From: Sphingopyxis sp. RIFCSPHIGHO2_12_FULL_65_19
GTDB taxonomy: Bacteria; Pseudomonadota; Alphaproteobacteria; Sphingomonadales; Sphingomonadaceae
Reading direction: 5' to 3'
Length of the DNA stretch: 60,038 nucleotides
NCBI RefSeq assembly: GCF_001830555.1
Contig: NZ_MIAM01000069.1
Span: 10,036 to 70,073, forward strand
This document shows, one piece after another, positions 7,015 to 15,034 of this stretch. Under the pieces are notes generated by a model, which made no database searches, was not told where the DNA came from, and was given only the letters and a program-made list of their open reading frames with translations. A program made the position numbers and the translations under genes. The stretch's first letter is position 1, and each line of letters opens with the position of its first letter.

Positions 7015-7713
7015 TTAGAGGCTGTCGACGAGCACCAGTTCAGCGTCGTCGAGGGCCTCGACCTGGATCGTGCCGACATCGCGGATCGCGATGCCGTCGC
7101 GGGGGGCGGCGTCCTCGCCGTTGACGCGGATGCGGCCCTTGGCGGCGACAAGATAGGCGTGGCGTCCAGCTTCGAGGTCGTAGGAGACTTGCTCCCCCGC
7201 GTTCACCGTCGCCGCAGCAACGCGGGCGTTGGCGCGGATCGGCAGCGCGTCATCGTCTGCCTCGATGCCGCTGGCGAGCGTCACGAACTGGCCCGAGCGA
7301 TCATTCTTGGGGAATTGGCGCGCGCCCCAGCCCGGATTGCCGCCATCGCGGTCGGGCATGATCCAGATCTGGAACAGCGTCGTTTCCTCATCCTCCAGGT
7401 TGAACTCGCTGTGCGTCACGCCGGTGCCGGCACTCATCACCTGAACATCGCCCGCCGCAGTGCGGCCGCTGTTGCCCATGGAGTCCCGGTGCGTGATCGC
7501 GCCGGTGCGGACATAGGTGATGATTTCCATGTCGCGGTGCGGATGCGGAGGGAAACCCGATTGCGCTGCGATGGCGTCATCGTTCCAGACGCGCAGTGCG
7601 CCCCAGCCCATCCGTTTCGGGTCGTGATAGTTTGCGAACGAGAAATGGTGACGGGCGTCGAGCCAGCCATGGTCGGCGTGGCCCAGCGTATCGAATTTGC
7701 GAATGTCGATCAT
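7015..7713 (-). CDS. Pirin family protein
   Basis: 232 residues with the two-cupin pirin layout. All four metal ligands of the N-terminal cupin are present: His57 and His59 in PPHPHRDME, His101 and Glu103 in GTGVTHSEF. The C-terminal cupin is divergent, as usual. Bacterial pirins such as YhhW have quercetin 2,3-dioxygenase activity, while others act as redox-sensitive partners. First gene of the pirin-azoR-dioxygenase operon; its promoter region is shared with the divergent LysR gene and holds two palindromes with LysR-box spacing. Confidence 0.9.
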   Translation of the reverse strand: MIDIRKFDTLGHADHGWLDARHHFSFANYHDPKRMGWGALRVWNDDAIAAQSGFPPHPHRDMEIITYVRTGAITHRDSMGNSGRTAAGDVQVMSAGTGVTHSEFNLEDEETTLFQIWIMPDRDGGNPGWGARQFPKNDRSGQFVTLASGIEADDDALPIRANARVAAATVNAGEQVSYDLEAGRHAYLVAAKGRIRVNGEDAAPRDGIAIRDVGTIQVEALDDAELVLVDSL

Positions 7714-7789
7714 TGGCCTTGTCCTTTCTGTCGTCGGCCTTCCGGATCATCGTGCCCGGCGGCGTTCGTCTGTTGAGGACAAAATAGGC

Positions 7790-7837
7790 ATTTCGATTGT
7801 TTCCGAAATAGCGTAGATGGAAAACCATCGTTTCCAT
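7790..7837. promoter_or_regulatory. Two LysR-type palindromes in the pirin/lysR divergent promoter
   Basis: ATTTCG (7790-7795) and CGAAAT (7804-7809) are perfect arms around 8 bases; ATGGAAA (7817-7823) and TTTCCAT (7831-7837) are perfect arms around 7 bases. Both contain the T-N11-A pattern of LysR operators and lie 15-80 bases upstream of the LysR start, in the only intergenic region the two divergent genes share. Confidence 0.6.
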
Positions 7838-7851
7838 TTAGAGGCTACCGC

Positions 7852-8799
7852 ATGGCGCTTCCCGACTATGAAGGCTGGGCCTGTTTTGTTGCTGTGGCGG
7901 AAGGCGGCAGCTTTACCGCGGCTGCGGCATCGCTGGGTCTGTCAAAAGCGAGCGTATCAAAAGCGGTGACGCGGCTCGAGGCGTCGCTGGGCATCACGCT
8001 CCTTCATCGAAGCTCGCGCGTCGTGACCGTGTCGACCGCCGGCGCTGGGCTGCTCGACGAAGCGCGGGCGATGGTTTCAGCGGCCACCGCAGCAACCGAA
8101 GCGGCGCGCGGCGACCGGGTCGACCTGGCGGGGCCGATCCGGCTCGCGGCGCCGATGAGCTTTGGAATCAAGGTGCTCGGCCCGCCGATCGCGGCATTCC
8201 TCGAACGTCATCCGGCGGTGGAAATCGAAGTCTTGCTGAGCGATGCGCGCAACGATCCGGTGGCAGAGGGCATCGACCTGACGCTGCGCATCGCGCCGCT
8301 CGCGGATTCGAGCCTGCTTGCGCGCACGATCGCGCCCGTCGCGGCATCGGTGATCGCCAGTCCCGCCTATCTGGAAAAGCACGGCACACCCAAACATCCG
8401 CTCGAATTGTCGGGGCATCGGCTGATCGGCTATGGTCACCGGCAACGTGCGATGCCGCTGCACTTCCATCGCCAGGGCGAAGAGGTGACGGTGCTGCCGA
8501 CGGGGCCGTTGTTCGCCAACAATGGCGACATCGCGGTGCCGCTGGTCTCTGCCGGGGGCGGAATCGCGGTCCTGCCCGACTTCATCGCCGCCGACGAACT
8601 GGCGTCGGGGGCGGTGGTGCCGATCCTGACCGACTGGTCGATGCCGCAGGCCCACCTGCACCTGCTGTCGCCGCCGTCACGGCTGCGCCCGGCGCGCGTG
8701 AAGGCGCTTTCGGATCATCTGGTCGACACGCTGAAGGTCAGCTGCACAGGCGCTCACGCCCGGCATATGGCACTTCATCACGACGCGAAGCCGGGCTGA
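7852..8799 (+). CDS. LysR family transcriptional regulator
   Basis: 315 residues: winged helix at residues 4-62 with FTAAAASLGLSKASVSKAVTRLEASLGITLLHR, then a periplasmic-binding-protein-like effector domain from about residue 90 to the end. The start at 7852 has GAGG seven bases upstream. It is transcribed away from the pirin-azoR-dioxygenase operon, and the shared 138-base gap holds two palindromes, so it probably controls that operon and itself. The effector is likely a quinone, phenolic or other electrophile, by analogy with LysR regulators of azoreductase-type genes; that is inference. Confidence 0.9.
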   Translation: MALPDYEGWACFVAVAEGGSFTAAAASLGLSKASVSKAVTRLEASLGITLLHRSSRVVTVSTAGAGLLDEARAMVSAATAATEAARGDRVDLAGPIRLAAPMSFGIKVLGPPIAAFLERHPAVEIEVLLSDARNDPVAEGIDLTLRIAPLADSSLLARTIAPVAASVIASPAYLEKHGTPKHPLELSGHRLIGYGHRQRAMPLHFHRQGEEVTVLPTGPLFANNGDIAVPLVSAGGGIAVLPDFIAADELASGAVVPILTDWSMPQAHLHLLSPPSRLRPARVKALSDHLVDTLKVSCTGAHARHMALHHDAKPG

Positions 8800-8821
8800 A
8801 CGACTGTTGCAAATTGGCCGC

Positions 8822-8856
8822 GACTCGTGGACTTCTGCGGGTTAAGTCAAAATTAA
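8822..8856. promoter_or_regulatory. ctrA promoter region: GANTC methylation site and CtrA box
   Basis: GACTC (8822-8826) matches the CcrM methylation target GANTC. TTAA (8842-8845), seven bases, TTAA (8853-8856) followed by C matches the full CtrA consensus TTAA-N7-TTAAC. In Caulobacter ctrA is controlled both by CcrM methylation and by CtrA itself, and the same elements appear here 130-165 bases upstream of the ctrA start. Confidence 0.75.
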
Positions 8857-8985
8857 CCTTTTCCCTTCATTAGTTTCGTGGTTAATGTTCCGGCAGTCCT
8901 GCAACGGGGGTTGGTCGGTGACATCCTTGATGGTCACGCGGATCGGTTCGCGGGATCATCGTGGGAAACAGTCAAGGGGTGCCCA

Positions 8986-9693
8986 ATGCGCGTACTGCTG
9001 ATCGAGGACGAGCCGACGACCGCGAAAGCGATCGACACGATGCTCACGACCGAAGGCTTCAATGTCTATACCACCGATCTCGGTGAGGAAGGCTTGGACC
9101 TGGGTAAGCTCTATGATTACGACATCATCCTGCTCGACCTGAACCTGCCCGACATGCACGGCTATGACGTGCTGAAAAAGCTGCGCACTGCCAAGGTGCA
9201 GACGCCGGTGCTGATCCTGTCGGGCATTTCCGAAATGGACAGCAAGGTGCGCTCGTTCGGCTTCGGTGCCGACGATTATGTCACCAAGCCGTTCCACCGT
9301 GACGAGCTGGTCGCGCGCATCCATGCGGTCGTCCGCCGGTCGAAGGGGCACAGCCAGAGCGTCATCAAGACGGGCAAGCTGGCGGTCAATCTCGACACCA
9401 AGACGGTCGAGGTCGATACGACGCGCGTGCATCTGACCGGCAAGGAATATCAGATGCTGGAGCTTTTGAGCCTGCGCAAGGGCACGACGCTCACCAAGGA
9501 AATGTTCCTGAACCACCTTTATGGCGGGATGGACGAGCCCGAACTGAAGATCATCGACGTCTTCATCTGCAAACTGCGCAAGAAACTGGCGCTGGCTTGC
9601 GGCGGCGAAAATTACATCGAGACGGTCTGGGGCCGCGGTTATGTCCTTCGCGACATCGACGACGAAGGCAATGAGGTGCGCCGCGTCGCCTGA
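8986..9693 (+). CDS. ctrA: Cell-cycle response regulator CtrA
   Basis: 235 residues, OmpR type. Receiver domain (residues 1-115) with acidic pocket, phosphoacceptor Asp51 in [19 protein letters not shown] and switch Lys in [11 protein letters not shown]; winged-helix DNA-binding domain from about 130, containing [31 protein letters not shown] and the closing WGRGYVLRD. This closely fits CtrA, the alphaproteobacterial master regulator of cell cycle, motility and envelope genes. ATG 8986 is chosen since the receiver starts there (MRVLLIEDE) with AAGGGG upstream. A CtrA box upstream indicates autoregulation. Monocistronic, closed by a strong terminator. Confidence 0.96.
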   Translation: MRVLLIEDEPTTAKAIDTMLTTEGFNVYTTDLGEEGLDLGKLYDYDIILLDLNLPDMHGYDVLKKLRTAKVQTPVLILSGISEMDSKVRSFGFGADDYVTKPFHRDELVARIHAVVRRSKGHSQSVIKTGKLAVNLDTKTVEVDTTRVHLTGKEYQMLELLSLRKGTTLTKEMFLNHLYGGMDEPELKIIDVFICKLRKKLALACGGENYIETVWGRGYVLRDIDDEGNEVRRVA

Positions 9694-9728
9694 CGCTGCG
9701 TCCTTTCTGACGAGTTAACCGAGGGAAC

Positions 9729-9761
9729 CCGGCGCGGAGCAATCCGCGCCGGTTTTCTTTT
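9729..9761 (+). terminator. Rho-independent terminator of ctrA
   Basis: A perfect 10-bp GC-rich stem, CCGGCGCGGA (9729-9738) with TCCGCGCCGG (9743-9752), closed by the stable tetraloop GCAA and followed by TTTTCTTTT. It begins 35 bases after the ctrA stop. Confidence 0.92.
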
Positions 9762-9883
9762 GTGCGGTTCGCGCGGGCTGCGTTGGCGAATGGCCGGTTT
9801 CGACCGGAAGCGGACATTTGCTCCATTTCCCGGACTGGACGAAGCGGGTCTTGTTCCATATCCCCTTGGCGGTGGAGGGGACC

Positions 9884-10444
9884 ATGCAGCCACATATGAC
9901 CGCGGCCGAAGTCACGCAGTTTGAACTGCAATTGGCGGGGCTTTCGTCGCTGCTCGAATTCGGGTGCGGCGGCAGCACCGTCGTCGCGGCGCGGCAGGTG
10001 CGCCGGATCGTCAGCGTCGATAGCGATCCCGCCTGGCTCGCCCGGGTGCAGGACGACGTCGCGCGCGAGGCGGTGGAATTCACTCCCGTCCATATCGACA
10101 TCGGGCCGGTCGGCGAATGGGGTTATCCCGTGGATGAAAGCCGGCTTCGCGACTGGCCGCGCTATCATACGCAAATCTGGCGAAGCATGGGGGGCAGCCC
10201 CGATGCAGTTCTGATCGACGGGCGCTTTCGCGTCGCCTGCCTGTTGCAGGCGATCATCCACTGCAAACCCGACTGCATCTTCCTGTTCCACGATTTCACC
10301 GACCGGCCACATTATCACGGCGTGTTGCGCCATGTGGACGTGCTGGCGCGTGTCGACACGCTTGCCGTGCTGCGCGCGCGGCAGCAGGTCGATGGCAAGG
10401 CGGTGCTCCACGACCTGTTCGACCATTATCTCAACCCCGATTGA
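9884..10444 (+). CDS. Class I SAM-dependent methyltransferase-like protein
   Basis: 186 residues. A Rossmann-type motif I (LLEFGCGGSTVVAARQV) is followed by IVSVDSDPAWLARV, the usual acidic motif for the SAM ribose, and by VLIDGRFRVACLLQAI. This pattern is seen in small alphaproteobacterial proteins annotated as methyltransferase-like, often near polysaccharide genes; catalysis is unproven. I chose ATG 9884 because GGAGG lies 5 bases upstream; the frame is open from 9818 but without a good binding site. It is followed by a GNAT gene 32 bases downstream. Confidence 0.75.
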   Translation: MQPHMTAAEVTQFELQLAGLSSLLEFGCGGSTVVAARQVRRIVSVDSDPAWLARVQDDVAREAVEFTPVHIDIGPVGEWGYPVDESRLRDWPRYHTQIWRSMGGSPDAVLIDGRFRVACLLQAIIHCKPDCIFLFHDFTDRPHYHGVLRHVDVLARVDTLAVLRARQQVDGKAVLHDLFDHYLNPD

Positions 10445-10476
10445 CCCGTCGGGCGCGCTTCGGCACACCCGCGCGC

Positions 10477-11019
10477 ATGTCCATCAGAGCCTTCACCGCG
10501 CCCCCCGTCATCGAAACCGACCGTTTGCGCCTGCGCCCCGGGCGGCTGTCCGACAAGGATGTCCACATCGCCATGTGGGCCGACGCACGCGTCACGCGCT
10601 TCATCGGCGGCGAACCGCGCGCACCCGACGTAAGCTGGGGAAAGTTCCTGAGCTCGGCGGGGCTGTGGCCGGTGATGGGGTTCGGTTACTGGGTGTTTGC
10701 CGACAAGGCGAGTGACAAGCTGGTCGGCATGGGCGGCCTAAGCTATTTCGGCCGCGGTATAGCTGAACTGGAGGGCTTGCCCGAGGCGGGCTGGGCGTTC
10801 GACGCCGACCATTGGGGTGCCGGCTATGCGACCGAAGCCATGCGCGCGGCGCTCGGCTGGGCCGACGCCCATCTCGATGCACAGGAAGTGCGCTGCATCA
10901 TCGATCCCGGCCATGAGGCGTCGGAACGCGTGTCCGCAAAGCTGGGCTTCTGCCGGATCGGCGAGAGCGATGCGCTGGGGCATGTCGTGGCGATTTATGG
11001 GCGGCCGCGCGGCGGCTGA
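10477..11019 (+). CDS. GNAT family N-acetyltransferase (RimJ/RimL-like)
   Basis: 180 residues. ETDRLRLRPGRLSD at the start, WAFDADHWGAGYATEAMRAAL (acetyl-CoA pyrophosphate loop region) and NP-like ASERVSAKLGF near the end are the hallmarks of the Acetyltransf_3 branch that modifies N-terminal or side-chain amines. The substrate is unknown. The ATG at 10477 starts at the usual point for this family; a TTG at 10441 overlapping the previous stop would add 12 unremarkable residues. Confidence 0.85.
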   Translation: MSIRAFTAPPVIETDRLRLRPGRLSDKDVHIAMWADARVTRFIGGEPRAPDVSWGKFLSSAGLWPVMGFGYWVFADKASDKLVGMGGLSYFGRGIAELEGLPEAGWAFDADHWGAGYATEAMRAALGWADAHLDAQEVRCIIDPGHEASERVSAKLGFCRIGESDALGHVVAIYGRPRGG

Positions 11020-11047
11020 CGCCCGATGCCGGAGAGCGAGGGAGCGG

Positions 11048-11497
11048 CTAGGCCGTTTCCACCACCAACACGCCGCCGTCGGCGTTGACGACGCGGACCT
11101 TGGTCCCTTCGGGCGCGTCCGGCCCACGCACCGGCCATTCGCCGTCGCCAACCTTGGCGCGCCCGCGGCCATCCTCGATCGCCTGGGTCACCGTCAGCAC
11201 TTCGCCGACCAACCGGCTGGCGCGCTGGTTGAGATGCGGGTCGGTGGTGGTGATCGGGTTCGCCTTCAACCAGCGGCGCGTTGTGTAAAGCGCGACGAAC
11301 GACAGGACGGCGAAAATGCCGAGCTGGACCGGGATGCTGTCAATCGGCAGCATCCAGGCGAGCAGGCCGGTGACGATTGCCGCCGAACCGATCCATATGA
11401 GGAAGAAGCCCGGTGCGACGATCTCGGCGGCGGCAAGGAGCACGCCGAGCGCAAGCCATGCCCAATGCGGTTCGAGATCGGCCAGCCAGTCGGGCAT
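11048..11497 (-). CDS. NfeD family membrane protein
   Basis: 149 residues: two or three membrane segments between residues 10 and 75 (WAWLALGVLLAAAEIVAPGFFLIWIGSA and following), then a soluble OB-fold-like NfeD domain with RLVGEVLTVTQAIEDGRGRAKVGDGEWPVRG. NfeD proteins work with SPFH/stomatin proteins in membrane microdomains, and here the gene begins 1 base after the stop of the SPFH gene. The pair corresponds to the qmcA-ybbJ arrangement of E. coli. Confidence 0.9.
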   Translation of the reverse strand: MPDWLADLEPHWAWLALGVLLAAAEIVAPGFFLIWIGSAAIVTGLLAWMLPIDSIPVQLGIFAVLSFVALYTTRRWLKANPITTTDPHLNQRASRLVGEVLTVTQAIEDGRGRAKVGDGEWPVRGPDAPEGTKVRVVNADGGVLVVETA

Positions 11498-11498
11498 G

Positions 11499-12419
11499 TC
11501 ACTGCCCCCCGTCGCGGTTTGCCAGCGCATCCTTGGCGAGTTCGCCGATGCCGCCGAGCGTGCCGATCAACTGCGTTGCCTCGACCGGGAACAGGATCGT
11601 CTTGGCATTCGGGCTGGTCGCGAACTGGCTGACCGCCTCGACATATTTCTGCGCGATGAAATAGTTGATCGCCTGGGCATTGCCGCCCGCGATCGCGTCC
11701 GACACCATCTGCGTAGCCTTGGCTTCGGCCTCGGCTTCACGTTCGCGCGCCTCGGCGTCGCGGAAGGCGGCTTCGCGGCGCCCCTCGGCTTGCAGGATCT
11801 GGCCCTGCTTCTCGCCCTCGGCGCGCAGGATTTCCGATGCCCGCATTCCCTCGGCCTCCAGGATGTTCGCGCGCTTCTCGCGCTCGGCCTTCATCTGCCG
11901 CGCCATCGCGTTGGAAATATCGGCGGGCGGGCGGATGTCCTTGATCTCGACGCGGGTAATCTTGACCCCCCACGGCGTCGTCGCGTCATCGACGACATGC
12001 AGCAGGCGAAGGTTGATTTCGTCGCGTTTCGACAGCGTTTCGTCGAGGTCCATCGACCCCATGACCGTGCGCAGGTTGGTCGTCGTCAGGTTCATGATCG
12101 CCAGATACAGGTCGCTGACCTCATAAGCCGCCTTTGCGGCATCGAGCACCTGGAAAAAGACGACGCCGTCGACGGCGACCATCGCATTGTCCTTGGTGAT
12201 GATTTCCTGGCCCGGAATATCGAGCACCTGTTCCATCATGTTCACCTTGCGCCCGACGCGATCGAAGATCGGCATGATGAAATTGAGCCCGGGCTGTGCG
12301 GTATGGGTGAAGCGGCCGAAGCGTTCGATCGTATAGGCATAGCCCTGACGAACGGGCGTCAGCGCCCACAACAGGAACACCAGTGCCAGCACGACCGCCG
12401 CGATAGCAACATAACCCAT
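11499..12419 (-). CDS. SPFH/Band 7 (stomatin-like, QmcA-type) membrane protein
   Basis: 306 residues. One N-terminal membrane anchor (residues 3-21), then the SPFH domain with [23 protein letters not shown] and [21 protein letters not shown], then a long Ala/Glu-rich coiled coil from about 180 to 245. This is the stomatin/QmcA type, which oligomerises into membrane scaffolds and affects quality control of membrane proteins. Upstream of the NfeD gene in a two-gene operon; the divergent neighbour at 12504 is a CoA ester lyase with no obvious link. Confidence 0.92.
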   Translation of the reverse strand: MGYVAIAAVVLALVFLLWALTPVRQGYAYTIERFGRFTHTAQPGLNFIMPIFDRVGRKVNMMEQVLDIPGQEIITKDNAMVAVDGVVFFQVLDAAKAAYEVSDLYLAIMNLTTTNLRTVMGSMDLDETLSKRDEINLRLLHVVDDATTPWGVKITRVEIKDIRPPADISNAMARQMKAEREKRANILEAEGMRASEILRAEGEKQGQILQAEGRREAAFRDAEAREREAEAEAKATQMVSDAIAGGNAQAINYFIAQKYVEAVSQFATSPNAKTILFPVEATQLIGTLGGIGELAKDALANRDGGQ

Positions 12420-12503
12420 CGATCATCCCCTTTTTGCAAAATTGGCCTTTGCAAACCCCCTTCCTTATTGCGGCAACGGCGGGGTTGCGCCACAGAAAAG
12501 CGC

Positions 12504-13313
12504 ATGACGCCAAGTGAATATCCGCCGCGCTCGCTGCTCTATGTCCCCGGCTCGAACGCCCGCGCGCTGGAAAAGGCAGGCGGGCTTCCGGCCGACATGC
12601 TGATCATCGATCTGGAGGATGCGGTGCCCGCCGACCGCAAGCCGGACGCGCGGGCCGCCATGCGAACAGCGGTGATGGCGGGTTATGCGGGTAAACGGGT
12701 TGCGGTGCGCGTCAACGCCGCGGGCAGCCCCGAACAGGCCGCCGACCTTGCCGCGATCGCCGGGCTTCCGCTCGACATGGTCGTGCTGCCCAAGGTCGAT
12801 AGCCCTGCCGATCTCGACCCGCTGCGCAGCATCGGCTTGCCGGTGCTGGCGATGATCGAGACGCCCGCGGCGATCTATGCCGCGCGGGGCATCGCCGCAG
12901 ACCCGGCAGTCGCCGGGCTGATCGCCGGGCTCAACGACCTTGCGCATGAACTCGGGCTGCCCGACGGCATGGACCGCGGCGCGATGAGCCACGCGATCCA
13001 GGCGATCGTGCTCGCCGCGCGCGCGGGCGGCATATGGTGTTTCGACGGCGTCTATAATGCGATCGACGATGCCGCGGGTTTTGCGGCCGAAGCGGCCGAA
13101 GGGCGGCGGCTGGGTTTCGACGGCAAGACGCTGATCCATCCGTCGCAGGTCGATCCGTGCAATGCCATCTTTGCACCATCGGCGCGCGAGGTAGCGGCGG
13201 CCGAGGCGCTCGTTGCTGCGGCGACGGGCGGGGCGCAGCGGCACGAAGGGCGAATGATCGAGGATATGCATGTCGCGGCGGCGCGGGCCCTGCTGGCGCG
13301 GGCACGAGGGTAA
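12504..13313 (+). CDS. CoA ester lyase (CitE-like, HpcH/HpaI aldolase family)
   Basis: 269 residues. RSLLYVPGSNARALEKA at the start, IIDLEDAVP (acidic metal ligand region), VLPKVDSP, IETPAAIYAARGI and GKTLIHPSQVD are the signature blocks of citrate lyase beta-like TIM-barrel enzymes that cleave malyl-, citramalyl- or related CoA thioesters with Mg2+. No citrate lyase alpha or gamma subunits are near, so it is a stand-alone CoA lyase. I chose ATG 12504 because the family begins there; the frame stays open upstream only because the opposite strand is coding. Confidence 0.87.
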   Translation: MTPSEYPPRSLLYVPGSNARALEKAGGLPADMLIIDLEDAVPADRKPDARAAMRTAVMAGYAGKRVAVRVNAAGSPEQAADLAAIAGLPLDMVVLPKVDSPADLDPLRSIGLPVLAMIETPAAIYAARGIAADPAVAGLIAGLNDLAHELGLPDGMDRGAMSHAIQAIVLAARAGGIWCFDGVYNAIDDAAGFAAEAAEGRRLGFDGKTLIHPSQVDPCNAIFAPSAREVAAAEALVAAATGGAQRHEGRMIEDMHVAAARALLARARG

Positions 13314-13405
13314 ACCCCTTTGACGGGTAAATTGGGGTGACCGTCATTCGTCTTTCGACGAACGCGTCTTGCCGCGCGGCAGCGGAAATGCCATGCGGCG
13401 GCTCC

Positions 13406-14914
13406 ATGAAAACGACCCGCTTCCACGCCGCCGTCGCGGCCATCGCCCTGTTCGCCATCGCGCCCGCCGCTTCAGCCGCGCCTGCGAAGGCCGACGCTCC
13501 GGTCACCGAGGCGCAGCTTGCCGAACATATCCGGATACTCGCGGGCGATGCCTTTGAAGGCCGCGCGCCGGGCACCGAGGGCGAAGACCGCACCATCGCC
13601 TATGTCGTCGGCGAATGGGCGAAGGCGGGACTGGTGCCGGTGCCGGACAGCACCACACCCTGGCTCCAGCCTGTGCCCTTCGTCGAGACGCAGGCGCTGA
13701 GCGGGTCCGCGAAGTTCAAAGCCAACGGGCGCGATTTCGCGATCGGCGATGACGGCATCATCCTGACAGGGCGTGACGCGTCGGTGTCGCTGGTGGGCGT
13801 TCCGGCGGTCTTTGTCGGCTATGGTGTGGACGGCACGGGCAAGGTCAATGCCGACGTCGCGGGCAAGCTGGCGATCATGCTGTTCGACAATGCGCCCTTC
13901 GGCGACAAGCTGCCGCGCTATCGCGAACGGCGGCAGATGCTCGCCGATGCGGGGGCGAGCGCAGTGCTGGTCATTTCGACTGGCGCGGTGCCTTGGCCGG
14001 CGCTGCGCGAAAGCCTTGGCAGCAAATATATGCGCCTTGCCAGCGCCAAGGCGGGCGCGCCGGTGAGCGGCTTTCTGTCCCCCGAAGCCGGTGACGCGTT
14101 GCTCAAGGCGGCGGGACAGGATGGCGCCGCGCTGCGCGAGGCGGCCAAATCGCCCGATTACAAGGGCGCCGCGCTGCCGGTAACGGCGGACTTCGCGGCG
14201 CAATCGGCGGTTCGTCCCTTTGCCAGCCACAATGTCATCGCCAAACTGCCCGGCGCAAAGCCGGACGGCAAGGCGGTGCTGTTCCTCGGTCACTGGGACC
14301 ATCTGGGCATCTGCGCACCCGAAGGCGCGGCCGATCGAATTTGTAACGGCGCGGTGGACAATGCCAGCGGCATCGCCGTGCTGATCGAGGTCGCAAAGCG
14401 GCTGGGCAAGGGCGCGCGTCCCGACCGCGACATTTATTTCCTGGCGACCACCGCCGAAGAGAAGGGGCTGCTTGGCGCACATTATTTCGCCGACCATCCG
14501 GTGGTGCCGCTGTCCGATATCACCGTCGCGCTCAACGTCGACACGATCGCGATTTCGCCGCGCGGCACGCCCGTTGCGACGATCGGCCGCGGCAAGCCCG
14601 CCTATGATGCGGTGGTGCGCGACGCAGCGACCAGACTAGGCCGCAAGCTTGACGGCGATGGCGAGGCCGATGCCTTCATCCAGCGGCAGGACGGCTGGGC
14701 GCTGGGGGCCAAGGGCGTGACCTCGTTGATGGTCGGCGGCAGCTTTTCGGACATGAAGCTGCTCGAAGCGTTCCTGGGCAGCGACTACCACCGCCCGGCG
14801 GACAATTTCTCCGACAAGATCCCGCTCGGCGGCGCCGCCGAGGACGCCGATTTGCATGTCGCTCTGGGGCGGGCGTTTGCGGATACCAAGGCGTGGAGCG
14901 GGACCGAAAAATAA
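13406..14914 (+). CDS. Secreted M28 family metallopeptidase with PA domain
   Basis: 502 residues. A signal peptide (residues 1-24, cleaved near ASA-AP) is followed by a PA-like insertion (about 130-260) and the M28 catalytic domain. Zinc ligands are visible as His in FLGHWDHLG, Asp in GAVDNASGIAVL, Glu-Glu in TTAEEKGLLGA, Asp in LNVDTIA and His in SDYHRPADN. The family contains aminopeptidases and carboxypeptidases acting in the periplasm. It stands alone and is followed by a 9-bp hairpin and a palindromic repeat. Confidence 0.9.
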   Translation: MKTTRFHAAVAAIALFAIAPAASAAPAKADAPVTEAQLAEHIRILAGDAFEGRAPGTEGEDRTIAYVVGEWAKAGLVPVPDSTTPWLQPVPFVETQALSGSAKFKANGRDFAIGDDGIILTGRDASVSLVGVPAVFVGYGVDGTGKVNADVAGKLAIMLFDNAPFGDKLPRYRERRQMLADAGASAVLVISTGAVPWPALRESLGSKYMRLASAKAGAPVSGFLSPEAGDALLKAAGQDGAALREAAKSPDYKGAALPVTADFAAQSAVRPFASHNVIAKLPGAKPDGKAVLFLGHWDHLGICAPEGAADRICNGAVDNASGIAVLIEVAKRLGKGARPDRDIYFLATTAEEKGLLGAHYFADHPVVPLSDITVALNVDTIAISPRGTPVATIGRGKPAYDAVVRDAATRLGRKLDGDGEADAFIQRQDGWALGAKGVTSLMVGGSFSDMKLLEAFLGSDYHRPADNFSDKIPLGGAAEDADLHVALGRAFADTKAWSGTEK

Positions 14915-14934
14915 CGGTCCTGAAACAGGACCGT
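14914..14934 (+). terminator. Hairpin after the M28 peptidase gene
   Basis: ACGGTCCTG (14914-14922) and CAGGACCGT (14926-14934) form a perfect 9-bp stem with loop AAA, starting on the stop codon. There is no T-run, so it may only stabilise the mRNA end or be part of the repeat that follows. Confidence 0.45.
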
Positions 14935-15017
14935 GTGTCCCCGCGAAGGCGGGGACCCATCACCGGACTTTTCGGATTTAAGCGGCGGGAGATGGCTCCC
15001 GCCTTCGCGGGGGCACA
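14935..15017. repeat. Palindromic intergenic repeat, family A, copy 1
   Basis: Two inverted arms (14935-14961 and 14991-15017) each contain a small hairpin built on CCCCGCGAAGGCGGGG or its complement, separated by about 29 variable bases. The same architecture and core sequence recur at 46987-47074. It lies between convergent genes (M28 peptidase and DAHP synthase), where it could act as a two-way terminator. Dispersed REP/MITE-like elements of this kind are common in sphingomonads. Confidence 0.75.
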
Positions 15018-15034
15018 CTCAATAACGGTTGGCC

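Noticed and set aside
11316..12503. Upstream open extension of the CoA ester lyase frame across the NfeD and SPFH genes
   Set aside because: The family start is at 12504, and the extension is antisense to two real genes.
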